The notes: a model not told the origin generated them from the sequence alone. A DNA stretch of 64,000 nt from JAWPMT01 sp965267435 (GCA_965267435.1 OZ253960.1:1178001-1242000), one strand, 5' to 3'. Positions 34,571 to 43,907 are shown, counted from the stretch's first letter. Translations and numbers: made by a program.

Positions 34571-35104
34571 TCAGGTAATGTGCCGGGTCAGGTCCCGAAG
34601 CTCCTTGAGGTAGTCTTTGAGCCAGGGAATGGTCAATGTCGCCTCCTGAATCCGCAGAAGGAAGTTGTCAGTGACGAGCGTCAAGAGTGCTTCTGAGAAA
34701 AGCTGCTTGTCTTTGAGATCAAATTCTTCCCGAAGCTTCGAAAGGAGTGGGTCCCTGACATATTCAAAAGCTTTGTCATAGCAATCCTTGTATTCCTGCC
34801 CGGTGGCCAGCTTCAGTTGCTTATGGAAAAGGAAATCGACTTTGTGCTCCACGACGATCGAGAGGGCATCGGGATCCAGCACCTCGGCTTCGGCGATCTT
34901 TTTCCCGACACTATTGGATGCCTCCAGGTGATGTTGCAGCATATCGGCCTTTAGTACCTTCAGTTCGCCGAAGTAGTGGTAAAAGGAGGATTTGTTGCGA
35001 CCCAGGTCTCGGGCAATGGCCTCGACAGTAAGGCCGATCTCGCCGTAACTGGCAAACCTGCGGTAGCCTGCCTCAACCCAAATGATCTTCTTGTCGCCTT
35101 TCAC
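34571..35104 (-). CDS. TetR/AcrR family transcriptional regulator
   Basis: About 177 residues from GTG 35104 (TTG 35113 is an alternative). N-terminal HTH: YGEIGLTVEAIARDLGRNKSSFYHYFG, where the recognition helix KSSFYHYF is typical TetR; shown here in parts LTVEAIARDLG and NKSSFYHYFG. The C-terminal ligand-binding domain is divergent. It probably represses the alkane monooxygenase gene next to it and responds to a fatty or alkyl compound. Confidence 0.88.
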   Translation of the reverse strand: MKGDKKIIWVEAGYRRFASYGEIGLTVEAIARDLGRNKSSFYHYFGELKVLKADMLQHHLEASNSVGKKIAEAEVLDPDALSIVVEHKVDFLFHKQLKLATGQEYKDCYDKAFEYVRDPLLSKLREEFDLKDKQLFSEALLTLVTDNFLLRIQEATLTIPWLKDYLKELRDLTRHIT

Positions 35105-35201
35105 GATTGCCAATATTAGTGACCGCTGCGGTACTTGACAATAGTTGGAGGCAGAAGGGAGCGCGATGGCATGAAGGGAGCGTTGACGTTGGAGAGCTTT
35201 A

Positions 35202-35220
35202 AATGCAACTATTTTGCATT
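35202..35220. promoter_or_regulatory. Zur/Fur-like operator upstream of the metal-associated cluster
   Basis: AATGCAA-ctatt-TTGCATT, 19 bases with perfect 7-bp outer arms; aligned to the second site it reads ATGCAAC-TAT-TTTGCAT. The right half overlaps the likely -33 element TTTTG (35212-35216). A -7 candidate TACTTTTA (35237-35244; consensus TAnnTTTG with one mismatch) lies 20 bases further. A bound repressor would cover the promoter. The same box recurs at 63663. Fur-family sites have this size and symmetry; the cognate protein is not in the window. Confidence 0.7.
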
Positions 35221-35249
35221 AATGGATATAGTGCTATACTTTTACAAGC

Positions 35250-35561
35250 ATGAAGCCCAAAGGTCAAATAGGAGCTGCTCTCCTGGGGATGTACGTTCTG
35301 GTGCTGCCCTTCCTATTTGCATTTCATTCCATTGACCATCAGCATGCGACTGAGAGTGGGTCATCAATCGAATTGGTACTGAGCGGTGATACTGAGGATT
35401 GTGGTGTTTGCGATCTCTTTTTCTCGCACGCTGCTACGATCGAATCATCGACGATTGATTCAACCGTTATTCATGTCCATTCAGTACCACCTGTCGATGT
35501 CCCACGACAACATGCCGCCTCAGTTGCAGGGCCTTTGGAGCGAGGTCCACCAGCTGCCTGA
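35250..35561 (+). CDS. Small secreted protein with CxxC motif, first gene of the metal-associated cluster
   Basis: 103 residues. MKPKGQIGAALLGMYVLVLPFLFAFHS is a signal or membrane segment, followed by a short soluble tail with HSIDHQH, CGVC and HVHSVP. His and Cys pairs suggest metal or thiol binding. No named family recognised. The start codon lies only 5 bases after the -7 candidate, so the mRNA may be leaderless. It directly follows the operator-like palindrome. Confidence 0.65.
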   Translation: MKPKGQIGAALLGMYVLVLPFLFAFHSIDHQHATESGSSIELVLSGDTEDCGVCDLFFSHAATIESSTIDSTVIHVHSVPPVDVPRQHAASVAGPLERGPPAA

Positions 35562-35655
35562 CGGCCTCTTATGGCCTCATTGGCTTTGACCACGGCAAAT
35601 CGGGCAGGCCACTAGTTGGGGATACTTCATTCCCTTTTTGACTACCTACAATTGT

Positions 35656-36720
35656 ATGATTCGATTTCTTATTCTTTGCGCTGTATCGGCATTTGCCATA
35701 AACCTGATTGGCCAGGATCCCCTGGACTTTGAAGGTGACCAGGTGTTGCCAGGTACGAAGAGGCATTTTTCGGTCTCGCTGGCTGACGGCGATGGAAATG
35801 AGACTTTCATACCCATCACCGTATTCCACGGAACCCAGGCCGGACCAGTATTGGGGATTACGGCAGGTGTTCATGGCTATGAGTATTCTCCCATTCTGGC
35901 AGGGCAACAACTGATTGATACCATCGATCCGAGCCAACTGCGAGGCAGCGTCATTCTCGTACAGATCGCCAATATGGGTAGCTTCCTCGGTCGATCACCT
36001 TTCGTTAATCCAATGGACGGGAGGAATCTGAATCGTGCTTTTCCCGGTGACGCGGAAGGTACTATTACAGCTCGAATCGCGCATTACATTTCAGGACAAA
36101 TCATTCCGCGGAGCGACTTCTTCGTGGACATGCACAGCGGAGATGCTCCCGAGGATTTGAGGCCTTATTCCGGTTACTATCATCACGACGACCGTCCTGA
36201 GATCTCCGAAAAAGCGAAACTGATGGCGATGAGCATGGGCTTCGACCATGTGGCCATTTTCAATACGACAAACAAAGACTACATGAAAGATGGCAATCCG
36301 AGCCTGTATTGTTCCGCGGAGGCATACAAACGAGGCATTCCTGCAGCGGACATTGAATGTGGAAGGCTGGGAATGGTGGAAAAAGATTATGTAGACAAGA
36401 TCGTGGTAGGCATGGAGAGTTTGTTGAAACACCTCGACATGCTTCCTGGTGAGCCGATCAAGTTGGACAAAATAGCCATTGTCGCCGATCGATCATCAGT
36501 CAGTAGTGCCCATGACGGCTTCTTTTATCCGACGAAATCGAGTGGAGATTATGTGCTGAAGGGTATGAAGCTGGGGTACATCACCAACTTTTTCCATGAG
36601 ACGATTGCTGAGGTACAGGCGGAACGTACCGGTATCATCATGTACATCCTGGGGACGCCACCGGTGAATACCGGGGACACCGTCGCCTCCATCGGAATTA
36701 TCGACAATGAAGATAAGTAA
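35656..36720 (+). CDS. Secreted succinylglutamate desuccinylase/aspartoacylase family zinc hydrolase
   Basis: 354 residues from ATG 35656 with signal MIRFLILCAVSAFAINLIG. The zinc site of the M14-related AstE/AspA family is complete: GVHGYEYSP (H73, E76) and DMHSGD (H160); NLNRAFPGD is the following conserved loop (substrate-binding arginine). Members hydrolyse N-acyl amino acids in the cytoplasm; export is a variant common in Bacteroidota. Its place in a metal cluster may mean release of metal-binding amino acids or turnover of a chelator, but this is only inference. Confidence 0.88.
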   Translation: MIRFLILCAVSAFAINLIGQDPLDFEGDQVLPGTKRHFSVSLADGDGNETFIPITVFHGTQAGPVLGITAGVHGYEYSPILAGQQLIDTIDPSQLRGSVILVQIANMGSFLGRSPFVNPMDGRNLNRAFPGDAEGTITARIAHYISGQIIPRSDFFVDMHSGDAPEDLRPYSGYYHHDDRPEISEKAKLMAMSMGFDHVAIFNTTNKDYMKDGNPSLYCSAEAYKRGIPAADIECGRLGMVEKDYVDKIVVGMESLLKHLDMLPGEPIKLDKIAIVADRSSVSSAHDGFFYPTKSSGDYVLKGMKLGYITNFFHETIAEVQAERTGIIMYILGTPPVNTGDTVASIGIIDNEDK

Positions 36721-36742
36721 ACCTGAATAAACCAATCGAGAT

Positions 36743-37468
36743 ATGCTACAAGCGCAAAAACTAACGAAGAAATATGGCGGATTTACCGCACTGGATTCAC
36801 TGGAGCTTTCAGTGAATCAAGGTGAGATCTATTGCCTGCTCGGGGCAAATGGTGCCGGCAAGACCACTACTATCAATCTCTTCATGGGTTTCATTCAGCC
36901 CACTTCCGGACAGGCGGTAGTCAACGAGCTAGAGGTCTCTAATCAGTCAACAGCAACGAAAAAACACCTGGCCTATATCCCTGAGAACCTGAATCTCTAT
37001 GGGAACCTCACTGGTATCGAGAACCTGCAATTCTTCGTGGGTCTGAGCGGTGACAAGCCCGACAAGTCGTCCGCCGAGGAACTACTTGCCTCTGTTGGAT
37101 TGCAGTCAGACGCCATCAACAAAAGGGTTTCGCAGTACTCTAAAGGGATGCGTCAAAAAGTGGGGATCGCCATTGCCAGGGCGAAACAAGCGGACAACCT
37201 ACTACTGGACGAGCCCACCTCAGGGCTTGACCCTCAAGCCAGCAATGATTTTGCAGAGCTGCTGGAGGATCTAAGGGACAATGACGTGGCTATCCTGATG
37301 GCCACACATGACTTATTTCGGGCCAAGGAAAGTGGTACCCACATTGGGATCATGCGCTCTGGCCAACTGGTGCATTCGCTGAAGAGTCACGATATCACCC
37401 TGGCGGAGTTGGAGCAATTGTATTTGGAAACCATGAGATCTGACAGTCATGTTGAGCTTGCTTATTAA
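36743..37468 (+). CDS. ABC transporter ATP-binding protein, module 1
   Basis: 241 residues. Walker A GANGAGKTT (about 34-42), Q-loop near YIPENLNLYGNLTG, signature YSKGMRQKVGIA, Walker B LLLDEPTSGLDP, and H-loop MATHDLF. The YSKGM signature and ENLxLY segment are typical of ABC-2-type exporters. The 3' end overlaps the next permease by 20 bases. It is clearly paralogous to the ATPase at 45170, roughly half identical by eye. It powers the two permeases that follow. Confidence 0.95.
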   Translation: MLQAQKLTKKYGGFTALDSLELSVNQGEIYCLLGANGAGKTTTINLFMGFIQPTSGQAVVNELEVSNQSTATKKHLAYIPENLNLYGNLTGIENLQFFVGLSGDKPDKSSAEELLASVGLQSDAINKRVSQYSKGMRQKVGIAIARAKQADNLLLDEPTSGLDPQASNDFAELLEDLRDNDVAILMATHDLFRAKESGTHIGIMRSGQLVHSLKSHDITLAELEQLYLETMRSDSHVELAY

Positions 37469-38873
37469 GAAAGAATTCCTAACAGCGCTAAGAGATGTGC
37501 GCCTCCAGGTGTCAGGCGCCATTCTGCTGGTACTCATGTTGACAGCAGTGCTTGTTGGCCGTCAGGGTCAGCAGCAAATACAGGAACAGCGAGAACAAGC
37601 ACAGGCCGAGATGTACGACAAATGGGTGAATCAAGGCACGAAACACCCTCACAGTGCTGCGCACTATGGGCAGTTTGCTTTTAAGCCGAAACCGGTCCTG
37701 AGTTTTCTCGATGTAGGACTTGATAATTACACCGGTATCTCTGTTTTCCTCGAGGCCCACAAGCAAAATGAGATTATGTTTAGTGCTGCTCAGGAGAGCA
37801 ATAGCATGACACGCTTTGGGGAGATGACGACAGCCCTCATTTTGCAGGTCCTGCTGCCCTTGCTGATCATCTTCCTGACATTCAACATATTCAGCAAAGA
37901 ACGGGAAGAGGGAACGCTGAAGCTGATCCACGCACAGGGGCTATCCATGCGGCAATTGTTCATGGGCAAAGTGTGGGGCACCTACCTAATGGTGTTGCTG
38001 ATTTACTTGCCCATCATCGTGCTGGCCTATCTTCTGCTGGATGAGCATTCGGCCACGCTCGACCCTGAGGTGAACACGAAGTTTGCGCTGCTGACCATCG
38101 GGTATGGCCTGTACTTTCTGGTCTTCGTTCTGCTCTGTGTTTTGATCTCGGGTGTTGCTAAGAACTCCGGAGCCTCATTGCTGACACTTCTGGGGGTTTG
38201 GATTGTCGCTTGCATCATTCTGCCAAAGGCGACGGCCAACCTCGCGGATAAGGTGTACCCAACACCTTCGCAATTTGACTTTAAGAATACCATCAAAAAG
38301 AAAGTGAAGAATGGTATTGACGGCCACAATCCTTCAGACACACGCCTTGCATCGCTGAGGCAAGAAGTCTTGGATCAATATGGTGTTGAGACCATCGAGG
38401 ACCTGCCTGTCAACTGGAGCGGCATCGCCATGCAGGCTGGTGAAGAATATACCGATCAGGTGTACGATCAAGAGTTCTCAAGGATTGAAAGCATCTTCTA
38501 CCGGCAGAATAGACTGTCTGAATGGGCCGGATTCGTCAATCCATACCTGGCGGTAAGGAACCTTTCTATGGCCTTAGCAGGTACCGACTTTCAACATCAC
38601 GTGGCCTTTGCGAAAGCGGCCGAGAACTACCGACGCGGCTTTGTCAAAATAATGAACAAGGACATGGAGGTAAACCATAAGCCGAGTATTGCCTACGGGG
38701 ATTATAACCTTGGTAAGGACATGTGGGCCAGCATCAAGCCCTTCCAGTATGAACTACCTGGTACTGTGACGATTCTTTCCAATCAATGGAGAAGCGTTGG
38801 AGCGCTGGCGTTCTGGCTCATTGGGCTGTTCATCGTCTCATCCATCTTCGTGACCAAGATCTCTATCCTATGA
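37449..38873 (+). CDS. ABC-2-type permease (DUF3526-like), module 1, first subunit
   Basis: 474 residues. One N-terminal helix (VSGAILLVLMLTAVLV), a large periplasmic domain with HPHSAAHYGQFAFKPKPVLSFLD (read as HPHSAAHYG and KPKPVLSFLDVGLD), then helices including LLPLLIIFLTFNIFSKEREEGT, the KEREEGT being the ABC-2 exporter mark. A second periplasmic domain contains QYGVETIEDLPVNWSG. The paralogue at 45873 has the same landmarks. It starts inside the ATPase gene and overlaps the next by ATGA, so expression is coupled. Confidence 0.9.
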   Translation: MLSLLIKKEFLTALRDVRLQVSGAILLVLMLTAVLVGRQGQQQIQEQREQAQAEMYDKWVNQGTKHPHSAAHYGQFAFKPKPVLSFLDVGLDNYTGISVFLEAHKQNEIMFSAAQESNSMTRFGEMTTALILQVLLPLLIIFLTFNIFSKEREEGTLKLIHAQGLSMRQLFMGKVWGTYLMVLLIYLPIIVLAYLLLDEHSATLDPEVNTKFALLTIGYGLYFLVFVLLCVLISGVAKNSGASLLTLLGVWIVACIILPKATANLADKVYPTPSQFDFKNTIKKKVKNGIDGHNPSDTRLASLRQEVLDQYGVETIEDLPVNWSGIAMQAGEEYTDQVYDQEFSRIESIFYRQNRLSEWAGFVNPYLAVRNLSMALAGTDFQHHVAFAKAAENYRRGFVKIMNKDMEVNHKPSIAYGDYNLGKDMWASIKPFQYELPGTVTILSNQWRSVGALAFWLIGLFIVSSIFVTKISIL

Positions 38874-40177
38874 AAAAGCTGATTCACATTCTGTCCTTCG
38901 AATGGAAAAACCTGTGGCGTAGTAGTATGCTCAAAGTACTCCTAGCAGTCGTCCTGGGCGCCGGGATTTATGGTATCTATTTTGGGAAATTCGAGGTGGA
39001 CAAGCAACAGTCTCGGATAGCTCAGGTGCAGGAGCACGAACGGCAGCAATTTGACAGTCTGATGTTGTGGGCGCGGTTAGATACTGCCATTGCAGGCAAC
39101 AAGAAGAAGTTGCAACAGGCGCTTTCTCCAACCGGAGTAGGTTGGAGCAAACATTTCACCTACTACGTCACGAATGAGGCGCCTGCGGCGGCCGGGCTCT
39201 GCCTGGGACAGCGCGACCTGTTTCCGGTCTATTATGGCATCAATGTCACTGATATGGCCCGACAGGTCAATGTGGGCGAATTGGCCAATCCGATGAAACT
39301 CCTGACCGGGAATTTTGACTTGTCTTACGTCTTTGTGTTTCTGTTTCCCTTGCTGGTTATTACACTCTTTTACAATCTATACGCCGGGGAAAAGGAGGGA
39401 GGCACGTTATCTCTTCTGCAGTCACAGTCCACCTCCTTACGGACCGTTCTGCTAAGTAAAGGCCTATTGAGACTAGTGATCGTTTGGGATCTCGCAACGA
39501 TTTTATTGATCGTCGGGTTTCTGGCGCAGGGGATTTCTATTCTGGAGAATTTCACGCTATTCTTCCAATGGTTGTTGGTCATCTATGGGTATTGCCTCGT
39601 CTGGGTCGCGTTCATGGCAGTGATCGTGGCGTTTCGGAGAAGTGCGGCGTTGAGTGCTATGTTGGGGCTCGGGGTCTGGCTTGTTTTCGCCCTTATTACA
39701 CCTGCCATGCTCAACCTGTTCGTTTTGGCCAATGAACCGCTTCCCAACAGATCAAAGGTGATTCATGCTATCCGAAGTTTGAACGATCAAAATTGGGAAT
39801 CACCCAAGTCTTTTGTCTTTGACCAGTTCTATCCCGATTACCCTCAGTACAACGACGGAGATACGACGGACTTCAATAAGTGGTACTATGCAAGTTTCAC
39901 CTTGCTTGACAGGGAGGCAAATGCTATGAAGGGTGAATTCGAAACCCAGGTTCAAAAGCGCAACGCCCTCTTGAGAAAGTGGCAGTGGCTTGCGCCCGCG
40001 GCGATGGTGCATGAGCGACTGTCAGAAATTTCGAGCACTGATCGTGGGAGTCACCTCGAGTTTGTCCGAAGTGTCGCTGCCTACCACGACGGACTCAAAG
40101 ACCTGTACTACGATCGAATATTCGCGGGCAGGCAATTCTCACTCAACGACCTGCAACAACTCGAGCAAAGACTATGA
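38870..40177 (+). CDS. ABC-2-type permease (DUF3526-like), module 1, second subunit
   Basis: 435 residues from MKKLIHILSFEWKNLWR, chosen because the start forms an ATGA overlap with the preceding stop. Same topology: N-terminal helix, periplasmic domain with FPVYYGINVTDM, then VFLFPLLVITLFYNLYAGEKEGGTLSLLQSQ (ABC-2 mark EKEGGTL) and five more helices. A periplasmic segment holds SLNDQNWESPKSF. It pairs with the 37449 product. Its stop overlaps the MerC-like start by ATGA. Confidence 0.9.
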   Translation: MKKLIHILSFEWKNLWRSSMLKVLLAVVLGAGIYGIYFGKFEVDKQQSRIAQVQEHERQQFDSLMLWARLDTAIAGNKKKLQQALSPTGVGWSKHFTYYVTNEAPAAAGLCLGQRDLFPVYYGINVTDMARQVNVGELANPMKLLTGNFDLSYVFVFLFPLLVITLFYNLYAGEKEGGTLSLLQSQSTSLRTVLLSKGLLRLVIVWDLATILLIVGFLAQGISILENFTLFFQWLLVIYGYCLVWVAFMAVIVAFRRSAALSAMLGLGVWLVFALITPAMLNLFVLANEPLPNRSKVIHAIRSLNDQNWESPKSFVFDQFYPDYPQYNDGDTTDFNKWYYASFTLLDREANAMKGEFETQVQKRNALLRKWQWLAPAAMVHERLSEISSTDRGSHLEFVRSVAAYHDGLKDLYYDRIFAGRQFSLNDLQQLEQRL

Positions 40178-40551
40178 GTCAGCCGCAAAAGGCCATTTCA
40201 TTTGACAACATGGGTATCTGGGCATCCAGTATATGTATTGTCCATTGCCTGGCAGCACCTGCCTTATTGATCCTTGGACTTGACTCCATTCTCTGGGTCG
40301 TGGATCACCCTTGGCTGGAAGTCACGATTATTTCAGTGACGGTGGCGATAGGAGTCATTGCGTTCTTTATTGGATATCGCGTTCATCGGCAACATTTTAT
40401 TCCGGTCTTGTTTGTTGCTGGCGCCCTGCTCATGATCAATGGTGAGTCCGTTGCCGAGGAGTGGCTGGGCTTACTTCTCTCCAGTTTCGGAGCATTGATC
40501 GTCATCTACGCTCATTTTCACAATTATCAACTTCGACGTCATGTGGCTTAG
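40174..40551 (+). CDS. MerC-like membrane protein
   Basis: 125 residues with four predicted helices. IWASSICIVHCLAAPALLIL matches the MerC pattern of Cys-x3-His-Cys in the first helix followed by Pro; then LEVTIISVTVAIGVIAFFIGY, IPVLFVAGALLMI and LLLSSFGALIVIYAHFHNYQL with a histidine-rich end. MerC family proteins move soft or divalent metal ions into the cell; the Bacteroidota members lie in metal-limitation clusters as often as in mercury resistance. The start overlaps the previous stop (ATGA). Confidence 0.85.
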   Translation: MSQPQKAISFDNMGIWASSICIVHCLAAPALLILGLDSILWVVDHPWLEVTIISVTVAIGVIAFFIGYRVHRQHFIPVLFVAGALLMINGESVAEEWLGLLLSSFGALIVIYAHFHNYQLRRHVA

Positions 40552-40954
40552 CATTCTTGTCTTGAGTTTATTCAACACTTTCGAAGGTTGGGAAACATTT
40601 GCCGACGTCCGGTTTGAAGTGCAGTATGTCGAAGAACTGGGTAGCGATGTCGAGATGCCCATTTTCGATAGCGAGATCAAGGCCAAAGAGGGGAAGGAGA
40701 TGGTCCTCGGAGGTTACTACTTGCCGCTTGAATTTGATCGCAAGACCATCGTCTTGTCACGTCAGCCTTATGCTTCGTGCTTCTTCTGTGGTGGTGGAGT
40801 GGGGCAGGAGACCATCTGCGAGATTCAGTTTGCGAAGAATCCGCGTCGGTTCATTCCAGACGAGATCATCAAGGTCCGCGGTAAGCTGAAGCTCAATAAC
40901 AGCGACTACGACCATTTTGTATTTATCCTGCAGGAGGCAGAGTTGGTAGAATGA
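40541..40954 (+). CDS. DUF3299-like small protein with CxxC motif
   Basis: 137 residues with a weak N-terminal signal (MWLSILVLSLFNTF). The core GGYYLPLEFDRKTI with SRQPYASCFFCGGG (C80, C83; C93 further on) and KVRGKLKLN is an OB-like beta protein; the LPLEFD and cysteine-bearing phrases resemble DUF3299. In Pseudomonas aeruginosa a DUF3299 gene belongs to a Zur-controlled operon with a His-rich protein and a FtsX-type ABC permease, the same companions as here. Envelope protein, function unknown. Confidence 0.7.
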   Translation: MWLSILVLSLFNTFEGWETFADVRFEVQYVEELGSDVEMPIFDSEIKAKEGKEMVLGGYYLPLEFDRKTIVLSRQPYASCFFCGGGVGQETICEIQFAKNPRRFIPDEIIKVRGKLKLNNSDYDHFVFILQEAELVE

Positions 40955-41388
40955 AGTGGCTCCTACTGCTCACTTTTATCACATTGTCATGCACCTCTTC
41001 TGGTGAGCGTGAGGTGTTGCAGGAAGCTGCCAGGGTGCACGATGAAGCACTCGATATTGCCCATCGGACGGCGCTACGGATTTCCCAATTCAAACAGTTG
41101 GAAGATCGATTGCCACAAGCTGGTCGCGACTCGCTGCAAGCCGTTGCTGAGGCCCTTGGAGAATGGTACGAAGTAGTCGTGGAAGTTCCTGGTCATGAGC
41201 ACGGGGAAGGAGACCACGACCACCATCATGACCATGGCCAGGCTGCAAGTCCCATCTATCTGGAGGCCCTATCACCACAAGGGGTATTGGAGGTACAAAT
41301 GGAGCTCAAGTGGGAGGTGGAGCATTTGAGAGGCCGACTGATGCAGGTAGAAAGCTTAATCGCTCAAAAAGAAACAAGTAACAAATAG
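40951..41388 (+). CDS. His-rich periplasmic lipoprotein, probable metal-binding
   Basis: 145 residues. MKWLLLLTFITLSCTSS is a lipoprotein signal (lipobox LSC). The mature protein is mostly helical with a His/Asp-rich loop GHEHGEGDHDHHHDHG (seven histidines between residues 82 and 95) typical of zinc or nickel metallochaperones and of the loops in zinc-binding periplasmic proteins. Overlaps the previous gene by ATGA. It probably stores or presents metal to the neighbouring permease or receptor. Confidence 0.82.
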   Translation: MKWLLLLTFITLSCTSSGEREVLQEAARVHDEALDIAHRTALRISQFKQLEDRLPQAGRDSLQAVAEALGEWYEVVVEVPGHEHGEGDHDHHHDHGQAASPIYLEALSPQGVLEVQMELKWEVEHLRGRLMQVESLIAQKETSNK

Positions 41389-41439
41389 ATACCGCTAATC
41401 TGGGATGGATTGAACGCCACGAAATATTAAACAAACGAC

Positions 41440-43857
41440 ATGAACCTAAATTTTGACCTGAAATTGGCTTGGAGGGCAATCCTCAAGCGTCCCATGCTAT
41501 CGCTGGTAGTAGTCCTCACCCTGGCGATTGCCACCAGCACGAGCATTGTCGTCTTCAGCTATATCGACTCGTTGCTGCTGACGCCTTTACCCTTCAAGGA
41601 GGCTGATCGACTGGTCCGGATACAATCGGTGAAAGGAGGGGAGAAGGGCCTACTGTCCTATCCTGAATTCCTTGATATGCAAAAGGAGCTGCAGACCATC
41701 GAGGAGCTTGCGGTCTATAGAGATGGTGGGCGCTACAACCTCAGCGGCGATGGCAAGCCACCAGAAGACCTGACCGTCACTTTTGCTTCGAGCAACCTGT
41801 TTCATGTAATTGGGGTGGAGCCACAAATAGGTGGCTATTGGCCGGAGACGTTAGACAAGCGTGGATCTCATACCGTCATGCTGACAGATGCCTTTTGGAA
41901 GAAAAGGTATGGTGGAGAAGGAAATGTGCCAGAGGTAACGCTGGACGGATTTACCTACAACAACTACGGTATTCTGCCCGAAGGATTCAGTTTTCCCGGT
42001 AGGAACGAAGGCTTCAGGGCTATGGCCTATGCCGAGTTCGTCGTCACCGCACGGGACTATCGTCTGTGCATCGGATTGGCGCGGTTAAAGGACGGGGTGA
42101 CCTTGGCCCAGTTCAATGAAGAACTCACTGAGTACGCGGCAGAATTGGAGCAGCGCCACGGAGACGTCAATAGAGGGTTGACGTTCGTTGCCGAACCATT
42201 GGAGGACCTGTTCCTCGGGGATTTGCACCGCTACCTACTGCTGCTCGCTGGCGCAGTAATTTTTCTACTGATCATCGCTGCCGTCAATGTGTCCAACTTG
42301 CTGGTTAGCCAGGCCATCAGGAGAAGCAGGGAGACGACGGTACGACGAGTCCTGGGATCTTCTCAAAGTGCAATTATCAAGGGCTTCGTCTGGCATTCCT
42401 TCTTGCTGGCACTCGTTGGAAGTGCTGCCGGACTGGGGTTTGCATGGATGTTCATGGACGTGTCCTACGACCTGGTCAGCCCTTATTTGCCTTACTGGAT
42501 TGACGTTTCTATCAACACCACGATCATTGGCTATGCATTGATTGTCGCGATCGTGCTCGGCTTTATCACCGGCGTGGTGCCATGGCTGTTCCACCTTTCT
42601 CGTACGGAACTGGTCAATGGCTTGAAAGAAGGTCAGGCCACGACGGGGAGTAAGCGTCAAAGCCACCTGCAAAAGGGCCTGGCTATGGTGCAGATCCTCG
42701 TGAGCGTTTTGATGATGGTCGGTGGATCTTTGTTGTACAAGAGCTTTGATGCAGCGCAACAGGCAGATTTGGGATTCGAATCCGACAGCAAGCTCACCTT
42801 CCGGATTGCCCTTTCCTGGTTCAAATATGGATCTCCTGAGAAGAAGAGAGCATTCTTTGAGTCGAGTCTGCGGTCTATTGAAGCCATCCCGGGTGTGGAG
42901 CAAGTGGCAATGAACAGCGTCTTGCCGTTGACGGAAATGGTCACTACAGCTACTGCTGCCCAGTCGATTTTCACCGCCGAGGGCCAGTCAGACGTAGAGC
43001 AAGCGGATAATCCTTTTATCAGTGTGCAGCGCATTACACCAAACTATTTCGAGGTGATGGATATCGGCCTCGAGCAGGGCGAGGGATTCAGCGGGGAAGA
43101 CCCCTCCACGCACGAACTGCAGGTTGTGATCGATCGTCAGCTGGCTGATAAGATGTGGCCCAACGAAACAGCCGTTGGAAAGCGATTGAAGTTAGGCACT
43201 GCTTCTTCAGAACGACCCTTCCTGCGTGTTGTAGGCATCGCGCAGGATGTCAAGCATCAAAGTATCACCGCCGAGAATGTTCCCAGCGTGTACGTGTCGC
43301 TCTTGTATCACACAACAACAGATGCGCACTATGTCGTCAACACCAGCCGGCCAGCGGCAGAGCTGAGCCCCAAACTCAGTCAGGCGATCCTCGATCTCGA
43401 CCATAACCAACCCACATTTGAGTACCTGCCCATGAGTGCACACATCGAGCAGATGAATTGGCATTCGAAGGTCTCAAGCACATTGTTCCTGGCCATTGCG
43501 GTCATAGGTAGTGTCATTGCCGGGATCGGATTGTTCAGCATGATGACGTTCTTGCTCATCCTGAAAATGAAGGAGCTGGCACTGCGCCGGGTGCTGGGCG
43601 CCGGAGATAGCAAAATCATCGAAATCGTATTGCGGGAGATGCTTCAGATCTCCGGTGTGGGCATTGTAGCTGGTGCGCTACTTGCCCCCTTGCTGCTTCG
43701 ACCCATTAGCCCCTTTTTGTTTGGTGTCGACCTCATCGATGTGCCCGTCTATCTGATCGTATCAATCACCTTGCTGACGGTCTCTTTGTTGGCCATCCTG
43801 GTGCCCTCTATCAAGGCCCTTTTTATCAACCCTGTGACAGTACTCAGGAAGGACTAG
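41440..43857 (+). CDS. MacB/FtsX-type ABC permease (ADOP-like, two FtsX units)
   Basis: 805 residues: N-terminal helix (MLSLVVVLTLAIATSTSIVVF), periplasmic MacB-PCD domain, three helices with VNVSNLLVSQAIRRSRETTVRRVLGSSQ (read as VNVSNLLVSQAIRRSRE), a second PCD domain, and a final three-helix unit with KMKELALRRVLGAGDSK. Two tandem FtsX units in one chain mean it can form the whole membrane part. There is no own ATPase next to it. In the Pseudomonas Zur operon a comparable FtsX permease follows a His-rich protein. Separated from it here by 51 bases. Confidence 0.93.
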   Translation: MNLNFDLKLAWRAILKRPMLSLVVVLTLAIATSTSIVVFSYIDSLLLTPLPFKEADRLVRIQSVKGGEKGLLSYPEFLDMQKELQTIEELAVYRDGGRYNLSGDGKPPEDLTVTFASSNLFHVIGVEPQIGGYWPETLDKRGSHTVMLTDAFWKKRYGGEGNVPEVTLDGFTYNNYGILPEGFSFPGRNEGFRAMAYAEFVVTARDYRLCIGLARLKDGVTLAQFNEELTEYAAELEQRHGDVNRGLTFVAEPLEDLFLGDLHRYLLLLAGAVIFLLIIAAVNVSNLLVSQAIRRSRETTVRRVLGSSQSAIIKGFVWHSFLLALVGSAAGLGFAWMFMDVSYDLVSPYLPYWIDVSINTTIIGYALIVAIVLGFITGVVPWLFHLSRTELVNGLKEGQATTGSKRQSHLQKGLAMVQILVSVLMMVGGSLLYKSFDAAQQADLGFESDSKLTFRIALSWFKYGSPEKKRAFFESSLRSIEAIPGVEQVAMNSVLPLTEMVTTATAAQSIFTAEGQSDVEQADNPFISVQRITPNYFEVMDIGLEQGEGFSGEDPSTHELQVVIDRQLADKMWPNETAVGKRLKLGTASSERPFLRVVGIAQDVKHQSITAENVPSVYVSLLYHTTTDAHYVVNTSRPAAELSPKLSQAILDLDHNQPTFEYLPMSAHIEQMNWHSKVSSTLFLAIAVIGSVIAGIGLFSMMTFLLILKMKELALRRVLGAGDSKIIEIVLREMLQISGVGIVAGALLAPLLLRPISPFLFGVDLIDVPVYLIVSITLLTVSLLAILVPSIKALFINPVTVLRKD

Positions 43858-43907
43858 ATCACCAGCTTTGAGCGACTTTCGAACACCAACATTATTGAAC
43901 CACTATA

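Noticed and set aside
40174..40551. Mercury resistance operon around the MerC-like gene
   Set aside because: No merR, merA, merT or merP is present; the context is of the zinc-limitation type.
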